Assembly (NCBI RefSeq): GCF_020740795.1
Contig: NC_067287.1
Location: 16,879,501-16,943,500, forward strand
From: Apus apus
Lineage: Eukaryota; Chordata; Aves; Apodiformes; Apodidae
DNA: 64,000 nt
Reading direction: 5' to 3'
Made by a program: the position numbers and the translations under genes. The notes beneath the pieces are model-generated. The model was not told where the DNA came from and made no database searches. It was given only the letters and a program-made list of their open reading frames with translations. This document shows, in pieces, positions 11,701 through 22,700 of the stretch (position 1 is its first letter; every line of letters starts with the position of its first letter).

Positions 11701-12708
11701 GATGGAGGCCGCGGGGCACCACCAAGCAGGTGGGCATGGCCCCAGCACCCCGCTGGCACCGGGGGGCAGCCCTGGCACCCCTTCTTCCACCCACAGAGCC
11801 CGCAGGCCCCGGGGGGGACCAGAGCGGGAGGTGCCAGGAGCCAGCAGCACTGCTGCAGCAGGGCACGAACTTGCCCCCAAAGCGAAACAGTGGCACTGCC
11901 CCCTTCTCTGAATGTGGGGCTGGGATTGTGCCCCCCTGCTGTGGGGCAGGGAGGGGAAAGCAGGGGTGGGGGCTTGCTGCCTGGGGCTTGGCTCCTGCCT
12001 CCTCTGCAAGAGAGAGGGTCTCCTGTCCTGCCTCCTTGTTGCTGTTCAGGTGGGTGGGTGGCATCCCGGGGTGGGGGGACTGCCACAGCTGGGGACGGAA
12101 AAGGGACCCTTGGTGGGGACCTAAGAAGAGGGGTGGCTCCCTGCCCTGGCTCCCGGAAGCGTGGGGTGCCCGCAGGCAGGTGTGGCCTGGCTCTGCCTGC
12201 TCCTCACTTCCTGCCTGCCCTGCAGATGGGCAGGGGATCCAGCCAGTGCCTCCCTGGCTGCTGCCTGCCCCTGCTTGGGCTGGGAAGTACTGGGTTGGGC
12301 TCTCCCTCCTTGCAAGGAGGGATGGTCTTGTGGGCTCTGCTTGGTGCCTTGTGTCTGTATCTCCTCTCTGGATGCTGTCGCTCCTGCCTGTACCCCCTCT
12401 TCCTCTGTCTCCCCCTTTGCAAACTCTGCCTGGTCACCCCCTTCCCTGTGCCTTCAAAACCCTGCAGGACACTGTCACCCATCGGCCTTGGCCTGGGGAA
12501 GCTGTCCCTCCCTGATTCCCACAGCAGCATTGACCCTCAGTGATGCTCACAGGTGTTCTCACCCCCACTGTTGCCTGTGGTCCTGCCTTGGCTCTCCTCC
12601 TTCTGGGACCTTCTTCCCTTCCTTGCCACTCCCCAGCCCTGGCCTGAGGAGGGATTCATGGGTGCTGTTGTGTCCCCCCCTCTGCTTGTTTCCCCAGGTG
12701 TGTTCTGA
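8772..12708 (+). CDS. DNAJB2: DnaJ homolog subfamily B member 2 (HSJ1), short isoform
   Basis: HSP40 co-chaperone that stimulates HSP70 ATPase through its J domain and delivers ubiquitinated clients to the proteasome through ubiquitin-interacting motifs. Coding exons read by phase: 8772-8836, 9742-9851, 10274-10327, 10443-10562, 10718-10807, 10936-11041, 11174-11244, 11508-11729, 12698-12708; 282 codons plus stop (human short isoform 277, from memory). The J domain starts [20 protein letters not shown] and carries HPD in [11 protein letters not shown] Gly/Phe/Ser-rich region follows, then [16 protein letters not shown], a first UIM ([13 protein letters not shown]), a Pro-rich linker, an acidic stretch and a second UIM ([16 protein letters not shown]). 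The short end is Gly-Val-Phe-stop, like human HSJ1a. The J domain resembles the paralogue DNAJB6, but the UIMs and the PTPRN neighbour decide for DNAJB2. The 10443 acceptor is a NAGNAG that could remove one alanine. Confidence 0.96.
11508..11911 (+). CDS. DNAJB2: DNAJB2 long-isoform terminal exon ending in a CaaX box
   Basis: If the donor at 11730 is not used, the frame of the last large exon stays open for 60 more codons and ends HCPLL-stop at 11909-11911, giving a protein of about 339 residues (human HSJ1b 324, from memory). The last four residues, CPLL, fit a CaaX box with terminal Leu, the geranylgeranylation type. Human HSJ1b ends CLIL and is prenylated and held at the ER face. The intervening tail is low-complexity and basic, like the human long tail. 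The donor GGTGGGCATG is only moderate. This supports two C-terminal isoforms, cytosolic/nuclear and membrane-anchored, made by use or retention of the 968-base last intron (11730-12697). Confidence 0.8.
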
Positions 12709-13081
12709 GGCTGCTGCGCCCGGGAACCGCGCACGCCCACGGAGGCTGTCCCAGCCAGGATTCTGCTTTGTCCCTGCACGGCCACCCCCTGCCACCCCCT
12801 TTCCCCTGCACCCTCTGGCTCCGTGGGACGCGGCGGGGTGGGGTGGGCACGACAGGGCTTATGGCTGAGCAATATCCAGGGCACCGTGAGGTGGTGGGGA
12901 GGGTGATGATGGGGTGCCAGAGGGGAGGGGCTGGTGGGGGGGTTGCTGTAGATTAGGCTGCTGGGGGGTTGCTGGCGGCAGGCAGTGAGGGGCAGCACAG
13001 TTGGGCTCAGCCAGTGGGGCTGGGCTCTGCTGCTCTCCTGGCTGTAGCCCACTCCTCCCTGACCCCTTTCTGCTGACAGCC

Positions 13082-13087
13082 AATAAA
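13082..13087 (+). promoter_or_regulatory. DNAJB2 polyadenylation signal
   Basis: AATAAA lies 374 bases after the DNAJB2 short-isoform stop and is followed by GT-rich sequence. No other AATAAA stands out between 11911 and here, so both isoforms probably use it. Confidence 0.8.
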
Positions 13088-13301
13088 CCTGTTTGCAGTA
13101 GCTGGTGCCTGGGGGGGTGTCTTCAGGCTGGGGGCTGCAGAGCAGCCCCCCCAAGGTGGTCTCAGCTGTGCTCATCTAGCAGTTGTGGGGTGCAAGCTGT
13201 GCTCCTGCAGGGATGGGGGATGACTCCCTGTGCCCCCCCACCCTCACACACACAGTCAGAGGCTAGGCCTGGCTGCAGCTGCACAAATGCGACACGAGAA
13301 C

Positions 13302-13307
13302 TTTATT
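13302..13307 (-). promoter_or_regulatory. PTPRN polyadenylation signal
   Basis: The plus strand reads TTTATT, which is AATAAA on the minus strand, 487 bases past the PTPRN stop codon. It faces the DNAJB2 signal about 215 bp away, so the two genes end tail to tail with very little space between them. Confidence 0.8.
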
Positions 13308-13793
13308 CACATCAAGATACAAAATTATATTTCTCTAGAAATTTCTCTTCTGCTTGAGTGACAAGCCAGGGAGCACACAAAGGGAACCTGGGGCAGGGCC
13401 ACACAGTCCGGAGACGCCTGCCCACTCCTGCAGCCCACATGGGCACAGGTAAGGGAGCTTACACTAGACTGCCAGGTTGGGGTGCAGGAGGATAGCTGGG
13501 GGGAGCCCCACAGCCATCTCCTAGCAGCCTCCTCTGCAGGGGGTAGGGTACATGAGCTCAGTCCCCTCTGAGGTGGCAGTAGGTGTGATGGTTTTCTGTG
13601 CCCTGGATGCAGAGGGGCTGAGCCCTGTGTCCCTGGGGAGAGGGGCATGGGGGACTGGGTTGGAAGGGAAGGAAACGGAGCCAGCAGCACAGACAGCATT
13701 TTACAGGGAGAGCAGCCCCACAGTGAGGGCGAGGAGAGCATGTGAAGCTGGGAGAGGCACAGGGCAAGACAAAGAAGGGAGAGCTCCTCGCCG

Positions 13794-16700
13794 TCACTGT
13801 GGCAGTGCCTTCAGGATGGCGTTCACTTCCTCAGCTACGGCTGTCAGTGCAAACTCAAACTGGTCCTGAGGGAGAGGAGAGGGGCATGAGGCTCCCTGCC
13901 AGCCCAGCTCAAGGAGCGAGGGGAACCCCAGTTTTTGGAGTACCTTGGTTTGCACCATGCCAGGCCGCTGGTCTCGGATGTGCTCCAGCGTAGCAGCTAT
14001 GTCTATCTCCTTCACCCCTGTGGCAGAGGGAGAATGGTGGTGGGAGGAGGGTCCACAGGCTGAGCACATGGCCCCACATGCCCCTGGACAGGGCAGAAGA
14101 GGTGCTGCCCTGCACCTACCTTTGGCCATTCGGTTCAGGACCATATCGACAAGGATGTATGTCCCAGTCCTGCCTGCACCGTCACTGCAAGACATGGACA
14201 CTTGGACGAGGGGGAAAAGCTCCAGGAACTGGTCCCAGCCAGCAGGTCTCTTGACTTCCTGCCCCCCACCCAGATTGTGCCCCCCTCCATCCCTGTCAAT
14301 ACCTGCAGTGCACAATAATAGGGCAGGAGCGACCCCGGTAACACTTGTTCACCTTCCTGCAAGGACAAGAAGGAGAAGGTCAGTGCCCTGCCATACTGGG
14401 GACAAGTCTGCCTAGGTGCCCCTCACTGTGCCGAACTGGGGTGGGGGAAGGCAGGGGTTATTCCATGATGTGGCCCTGGGGATCCAGTGCATGGCTCCTG
14501 GGACCATGGGTGGAAAGGGGCTGTGGCAGGGAAAGGAGCCCTGCTCCTCAGGTGCCCAGCCCAGGGAGGGGAGCAGTGGCAGCACCCCTAAGGGAGCAGC
14601 GCTGGTCCGGTGGGGCACGAAGCTGGGGGCCAGGTGCCAGCAGGGCTCCCAGCATGCTCCATGCAGCAGGCACGGCTGCCAACGATCACTTTTGTGACTA
14701 TGCAACTGGAGCCAGATTACTAGCTGCAAATCACAAAAATGACGCCGGCAGCTGCGAGAGAGAGACAGAGACAGACAGAGAGACAGAGAGAGCATGAGCA
14801 GGGCAAAGAGGAGGGCGATGTGCTCGGAGACCCCCCACTGCCCTAAGCAGGTTCCATGGCCCCACACAGCCCAGGGACAGTGACAGACCAGCCCCTGGCA
14901 GGAGCCCACCACCACCCAGGGATGTTGAGACCCCAGCAGGCACTGCCTGCAAACCTCATGGGAGCAGTCCTCTCCCCAGGCTGACTGGGGACCCATTGCT
15001 GGCTGTAGGGCACGGGGAGCAATGGATTATAGCTGTTCAAGGCTGGCTCCAGGGGTTTCTTCTTGCACTCATGGCTGGGGAGGGTGCCAGACCATGCTGT
15101 CCCCCACGCCAGCTCTTTCCCACCCTCCCCATGACGGCTGGAGAGCCCTGGCAACCTCAGCTGGAGGTTGCTTGCCCACCAAGCTCTGCTGAGCCTCATC
15201 ACAAGCTGGCCAGAACCCGGTTCTTCTGCCTCTCCCCATGCACGGCAGCCCCCTGTCCGCCCAGCCGGTCCGTGCCACAGCCCTGACCCTCATCACACCA
15301 GCAGCCGTGTCCTTGCCCATCAGTTCCCTGCAGTCGGGACCACTACCGGCTCCCCGGGGGCTGGCCCGGCGCCGGGTGGGCTCTCACCTGCGGAAGTCGA
15401 GGAGGGGCCGGGTGGTGGCAGGGATGCCCTCGGCCGGCCAGCTGAGGAAGTGGAACTGCGTCAGAGTGCGGGTCTCCTGCGACTGCACATTCTTCAGGTA
15501 GAAGCTGCGCACCAGGAAATCCTCGCACCAAATGTGCTCCGACACCAGGTTCACCTGCCCGAGAAAGGCATCCAGTGGGTGTCAGTGTCGGGCAGGGGGG
15601 CTGCGTGCAGGGCAGGGGGTCTAGAGCATCCTCCTTGCCCGAGGCTACCGGCCACACTTGCCTCGTAAATGTGGTAGAGAGAGGAGCCTTCATCCGGCCA
15701 GTAGCGGTCACACTGCTTGACACTGTCTTCAGCCAGCGGGCTCAGCATGACGATGACAGTGCAGCCATGCTCCCACACCATCTGTGGGCAAGGCACCAAG
15801 GGTGTCACTGCTGGGTGACAGCCCAGGCAGGAGGGCAGGCGAACCACTGTGACCCATCTGGTGGGCAGTACCCAGAAGGACCATGATGGGCTGGCACAGC
15901 CGGGTGATGCTCACCTGCCAGAAGTCAGCGATAGTGTGGGACAGAGGCCCCTGGGTGGCAATGTATGCTGGCATCCGTGGGTCGTGCTCGATCTGGAGTG
16001 GGACAGGGGGTGTCAGACTTCACGCTCTTTGGCCAGTGGTCAGTGACACCGGGAGGAGCAGGGGGGATACTCCAGGGGTGATGGGAGGGCTGGGAAGAGA
16101 GCTTCAGGTGCAGCAGCCAGGAAGGAAATGGATTTTAACTACGTCTGAGCAATGGGGCAGCCACATTGCTCAGATCTGTAGCCCATGGGGAGGTCAGCTC
16201 AGTCCAGCTCTAACCCAGGGTGGGAGCCTTGCCTGGGCTGAGCACATAACGGAGCAGGGTGGCAGGGCAGGATCACTCACAATCGGACTGGCATTGATGA
16301 AGTCGCTGCGGGAAGGGTTGCTCTCAGCTTTCAGCTTGATCCGCACATGGTCATCTGGGGAAAGAGAGGCCAGGGGATGAGGCGAGAGCCTGGGGAAGCT
16401 GGGGGCAAACCTGTACCGCAGCCTGTCATGGCCCCAAGAACCCCCATGCCCCGCACCCCCCTCCTGCCATGTCCTTGGGAGCCAGTCCCTGGGACAGGGC
16501 AGCTGAGAAGCTCACAGGGCACATAGTCAGCGTTGCGGTTCTTCTTCAGGTTGGCTTCACTTTGGGCAATGGAGCAGATGCTGGGCTCAGCCTGGTAGGC
16601 ACAGAGAGCCTGCCATTCCTTCGCCAGCCGGTCCCGGTTGCGGAGGTGGTCCTCCATATAGGCCTGGGGCAGAGAGACAGGGGTCAGCTTGGCAGCTAGG

Positions 16701-19700
16701 GGCAGGTACACAGGGGGCTGCCCCCCTGCCAGGCCAGCTCACCAGGATCATGTGTCCAGTTGAGATGTCCATGTTGGACTGGACGGGCTCCTCGCACCAG
16801 GAGGGTGTGCTGCTGTGGGAGCTGGGGCTGGGCTGTGGGGCATCGCTGAACTGCGATGAGACGCTGCTGACCCGCGAGGTCTCCGCTGGCGCCGCCGGAG
16901 CCTCAGCACGGCCAAAGAGGGACTTGGCAGCCATGTGCTGGCGGCACAGCTCCTGGAGGAGCCCAGCAAAAGCCCCGTCCCTCAGCCACAGCGGTGCTAC
17001 AGGGCAGCCCTGTGCAACCCAAGCCATGCTGGCACAGAGGTCCTGCATCCTGCAGGGTCCTACCTGGTACTCGAAGGTGGTGTCGGCAGCACCCTCGGGC
17101 CCCAGGGCGGCCAGGCGCTCCTTCTCCCGCTGCTTGGCATGGCGCCGGAGGCAGAAGGCAGCAGCGGCCGCGATGGCAACGCCTGCCACACAGGCCAGCA
17201 CGATGAAGGTCAGCAGCACCGAGTGGAAACCGTCCCCAAAGCGAGACGGGCGTGAGTAGGCAGCAGCCTCGTTTCGCTGGGGGCAGAGCCAAGCAACGTT
17301 AGCAGGGGGCTGACAGGGCAGAGACCTCATCCTGCACTACCCATGGAGCTCGGGTTCACTGAGCTCCTGCCCAGCTGGAGGTCAACGAGGGCCAGATTCA
17401 GACCAAGGGGTTAATGGCCACACTAGCACTGGGTCCAGGGCAGCAATTGCTGCTCCCAGGGGGCTTTCCCAAATGGGCCTGGCTCTCCCCTCCTGCCATT
17501 GCTCCATGGTAGGAGACGGGATGAGGGGGTGGCCACCCAGCTCACCGGCATTGTCGGAGGGCTGGTGCCATTCCAGCTGCAGTGGCTGAGGGACAGGTCC
17601 TCCCCATCCCTCTCCTCAGCTGGGATACAGGGAAGCCCCTGCCACCTTGCAGGTAGTTCCTCCAGAGCTCCTTCCCTGTGGCTTGGGCCACACAGCACAA
17701 TCCATGCCAGTCCTTTGCTGCGATGGGATGCTCCTGAGCCCTTGCTGGATAAGATACTCCCCCACTTCCAAGGCCAAGACCTCCCAGAGCCTTCTCCCAG
17801 AGTTACTGATGATCAGAATGCTGCCCCCTGCCCCTGACAGCCAGGTGCACAGAGGTGCTGGGGCATCACCACCACCAAATATCCTGTGCCCAATGAGGTG
17901 CCAGAGACAGAATTACCTCACTGCCATGGCCTCCCATTGGCTATGAGCCTGATGAGGTTACCGAGGGAACACTGCATCATCATCACCTACGTCATCATCA
18001 TCATCATCATCATCATCATCGCCTGGGGATGCCTGCACCCCAGGGGTCCCCGCTGCTGCCTGCCCCCCAGCGGCGCTGACCTGGCTGTTGCCAGGGCCCA
18101 GCCAGCCCCACAACCAGGGACAGCCATCAGGGCCAGCACCTCTACCGAGCATCCAAGCAGGAACAGCCCTGCAGCCCCCAGACGTGTCAGAAGTCTGGAC
18201 ACATCATCAGGGCTGTGGAGAGAGAAGGAGCCTCTCTCCCAAAGCCTGCCTGTGCCCTGCTGTCCCCCTGCCTCTCTAAATTCTTCCTTCCCCAAATCTT
18301 GCACCACTCCCACCAAACGGATAGACCAAGAAAGGGGACAAAGAAAAAGCACAAGCTGCTCTGGACTGGGGAGGCCCATGTAGAAGAGGGCTTGCAAAGC
18401 TGCCTCAGCCTCCTCTGAGCTGCAGCTCTGCAATCTCTGCCATCTCTGCCATCTCCCCCAGCTCCTGCCACTTGCCACATCAAAGGGCATTGCCATAGCG
18501 ACACTCCACATGTTGCTGATGGAGACAGCTTGTGTCAGTGGCCTCTCCTCCTCCAAGGTTCCCCCCTTCCTTCCCCCCCTGCCCACAGCTATGGTCACAG
18601 GGCAGGAGGGTGAGAAACAGGGACCTTGGGTTGGGGATGTGCTGCACCATTTCCCCTCCCCAGGCTGCAAACCCCAGAGCCAGGCTGGATCCCCCATCTC
18701 CAGCCTCTGCTTCACCAAGAGACTGTTCCCAGGGTTTCCCAGAGGAGCACGGGGAGAGGGTACCCTTCTCAAGACAGATGGCTCTGTTCCATCCCTGCCT
18801 TCAACTGCTCTGCCATTCTCTGGGGGCATGATGGCATTTTGCCTGTCTAGGAGTGGTCCCTGGGGTCCTCTGGAGGCAGCCCAGTGCTGAGGTGCCCAGG
18901 CCACAGCTGAGACGTGATACACAGGTGGGAGGGAGGTGAGGGTGAGGATGAACCTTGCAGGGTGCAGTCTGCAGCCCCCTGGTTTGGGATGGAGGAAAGA
19001 AAGCCTCCAGGACACCCTCCCAGACTGCCTTCAAACCCTGCAGAGATTTTGTTTTCAGAAGATCTGAGTGCCCTGGGAGCGGTGGGCAGCATTTTGCTGC
19101 CAGGTGGAAGGGGGTCATTGAAGCTGTCCTGCTTCAGCTCATCCCAGATAAGCTGTCTCCAGCACAGCAGCCCAAACACTGCCCAGAGCCCTCTGCTCCT
19201 CAGCTGCCCCACTGACCCGCAGGGACAGCTCCCTCACCAAGCCCCTGCACCACAGGGCTGAGGCACAGTGAGCATCCTGGCTCGTATCCGGTGGCAGCAC
19301 CCCCACTGCCCTGTCCCCCAACACCCCACCCCAAGGGACAGACGCTCACTCCTACCTCTCCCACTCCTGTTTGCACGACCTTGAGGCCCAGCTCTGCCTC
19401 CAGCTCTGCCTTCGCTTGCTCTGTAGATGCAGAAGACGTGGTCAGAGGGGTGCTTCCCCTCCACCCAGGAGACCCCCTCCAGAGACAGAGCCAAGGGATA
19501 CCTCTGACAAATGCCCACCCCACACCAGCTCACCAGTTCAGTTAAGGATACTGGGATGTGTGGTGGGAGACCCCTCTTCCCCATCCCTGGGAAGGGGCAC
19601 CCTGCAGCTGGGGGGGAAGGGAGGAGCAGGATCAGGTGGACCTCTGCCCAACTCACCAGCCTGGCTGGCCACATCCGACAGTGAGAAGTTCTGGGGGTTT

Positions 19701-22700
19701 TGCCGGATGCGGAAGGTGAGTGCAGGGCCCACAACACTGCCAGGGAGGAGGAGATACAGTGTGAGATTGGGAAGTGCAGCCTCCCCTTCCCCACCACAGT
19801 CCTAGTCCCTCCTCCCTCCCCCCCACCTCACAGCAGCCGTGCACAGTCAGGGCTGTGACAGCAGCAGCCCGCAGTCCCACTCCCCTCACCTGATGTTGAT
19901 GAAGCTGGCCGTCGAGAGGTGGAGGTGCTTGGCAAGGAGCTCCAGTAGCCGCACACCAGCAGCCAGCCCCAGGGGCCTGTGGGGACAGTGGAAGGGTGAG
20001 GAGCAGGTGGTGGGGCAGGGGGACAGCTCACACTCCTTGTGGCCTGGAAAGGGGGACAGGCAGGCACAGGGAATCCCACTCGTGCAGCAAAGGCTGTGCT
20101 GGCTGCAGTGGTGTAAGGGTGGGCAGGAGGCAATAGCATGGGGATGTATGGTGGCAGAGGTGAGCTGACCCCCCCCGCCGCACACAGAGGCAGCTGTGCA
20201 CACACACTCTGCTGAGCCCATCCCAGCCTCTTGTCCTGCAGCAGCAAACCTTCAGGGTGGATCAAGGTCTGCAGGTGAAGTGGGAATGGGGAAGCTAACC
20301 CCACCAGACACCCTCCCCTACCGGAGACCCAAACAGGCTCAGCTGATCATGTGGAGCTGTGACAGCCAGAAAGGGGGTGGGTTCAGACTGTCCACACACA
20401 CCCCCTCACCCATCCCCTGGCTCTCACTTCTGGTCTGTGATGATGTAGCCATACTCATCCGGCTGCCGTGTGCCCTGCTGTGCCCCACCATCCTTGGCCT
20501 CTTTGTAGCTCTTCTTCTCCATCTTGATCGGATTTTCAGGCCTGAGTCCATTCCCACCATGTCCTTGCCGTGGCTCAGCATGGGGGGCTGGCAAGGACGT
20601 TGCCCTGCCTCTCAGCCCGTCCCCTGGGGAGCTGCTGGCTGGGATTTTCGGGGGCAGCACTGTGGAGGAAGGGTATACTGGCTCCTCTCTGTGCTGCATG
20701 TCCCCTTCTGTCACCTGGAAGGAGGAAAAGGGAAGGGTTAGAACCTCCAAGGATAGCCCTGGCTGGCTGCCCCGCTGCATACACACACCCCCTACCTGCG
20801 ATGTGGCACCTCCTCCAGCACCACCCTGCGGCAAACCCACCCGTTTCGCTGTGGGCACTTCAGGGCCAGCAACACCTGGGCAGGAGAGTGAGAGAGGTCC
20901 CGTGGCACCCACCCTGGGAGGAAACACCCCCCTCCCAAAAAAAATAAAAGGCATGCTGGCACCCACTACTGCCAGTCCCTGCCTGCCCCATCCCTGTGCC
21001 CCACTCACCAGAGCTCTGGAGCAGCTGGAGGAGGGTGGAGAGGCTGCTCAGCTGCTGGGGGCTCAGCTCTGGCAGCCCCAGGCCATAGCTGGCCAGGAGG
21101 GAGGCCAGTCTCTTCAGGGCAGCATCTGCAAGAGGACACAGCACCGGGTCAAATACTCTGCATTGGCACAAGGACACATGTGGGGGACAGTAGCCAGGGC
21201 AGGTGGGGTCAGAGAGATATGCTGCCCGTGGGCATGAAGTTAAAGAGGAGGGAGAGTCTGAGCCATGAGGAACGTGGCTGTGGGGACAGGATGGGGCTCA
21301 TGGCTGGTGCCTGGCTGGACGACATGGTACCTGTCTGTGCAGGAGGTGGCTGGGCAGCCAGGGGTGCTGGCTGCTCCCTCTCCTCCATGTTCCTGTAGTC
21401 ACTGGGGAGCCGCAAGCTGTGCTGGAGCCTGGTGCTGGCAGAGTCTGGGTGGCTTGCTTTCTCTCTGGGCAGGGAAAGCATGCCCAAGTCCTGGAAGAGA
21501 TGCCCCCCATCCGTTCCTGGCTGCCCAACATAGGAGGCCACAGGGCTGGTCCCAAAGAGGGCCTGGGCAGGTACCCGGCCCAGCAGTGAGGAGGCCTCGG
21601 GGCTCTGCCTCACTGAGCTGCCGGGGAGCGGGTGAGCACTGTCCTGGTAGCCGAACTGCAATCAAAACACAGAATTGCCATGGTCAAACCACACAGAGCT
21701 CCTGCCTCATGACAGAGCACCCCAGAGTCAGGGTGGGCACCCCAGCACTAGCAGCAGGATGGTGCTAGGACTGTAGCAGCCCCCTGCCCATCTCTATCTT
21801 TCCACCTGAGAGAAGGGGGCTTGGCCCCATGGCTTACCTTGTGGTAGGAGTAGGGGTTGAGCACAGCCTCCTCATAGCCGAGCTGGGGTGGGGGGGGCAG
21901 CAGGAGGTGCTCCAGGTACCGCTGCACCAGGGGGGAGGACAGCAGTGGTGGGGGCTGCCCCAGATGCTCAGCTGCTGGCAGGCCAGGGTCTGCGGGGAGT
22001 GGGGCTTGCCGTGGGGAGCTGCGGAGGGGCAGGAACCTTGGAGGCAAACAGCACTTAGGTGACTCACCTGGATCTGCGGGAGGTCACCCCCCAAAATCTC
22101 ATTTGGGAGGGCAAAGCCCTCGTGGCCCTGCCAGGCTGTGCTCACAGGCTGGCAGCTGGCACTGCCCTACCTGTCCCTGGCTGCTGGGTCCAGTGAGGAT
22201 GGTGGGCGGAGGCGGGGGATGCGCTCCATCTCCTGCGAGATCACATACTGGGTGATGCCATCTTGCCATGAGAGCCCTGCCATGGGAGGAGGCTGTGAGA
22301 CATGGAGGAGGCCTGGGGACTGCAGGGCAGTCACACAGCAAGCAACCCTGGTGTTTTGGCCCTGTGTCCCTTGGCCTGGGTTTAGCACCACTCCTCCCAG
22401 AATCAGCTGGAGTCCCTCTCAGCCCCCCTGGTGCCTGGGCCAGCAGGATCCCAGACAGCCCTAGCACCTCTAGGCATGATTCCTGACACCCCCTTCCTGC
22501 CAGGTTGCAGCGACTACTGCCATGCTCCCCCCTTCACCTTGTGCCATGAGATGCCGCAAGACATCCTGCAGGCGCTGGAGCACAGGAGAGGTGACCTGGA
22601 AGTAGGGTCTGTCCTGCACGGAGCCCACCTGGCATTGCCCAAATAGCCCATCTGCAAGACAGGGGGGGCAACAGGGCCAGATGTGTGAACATCCCAGGGG

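Noticed and set aside
8772-12708. Assignment as DNAJB6
   Set aside because: The J domain looks DNAJB6-like, but two ubiquitin-interacting motifs, the Gly-Val-Phe/CaaX ends and the PTPRN neighbour identify DNAJB2.
17987-19015. 342-codon minus-strand open frame ending in an Asp run
   Set aside because: It lies in a PTPRN intron, and the Asp run is the trinucleotide repeat. It is not joined in phase to PTPRN exons.
22019-22035. Alternative PTPRN acceptor at CCAAG|GTTCC
   Set aside because: It breaks the reading frame, whereas CGCAG|CTCCC (exon end 22018) closes the phase and has the better pyrimidine tract.
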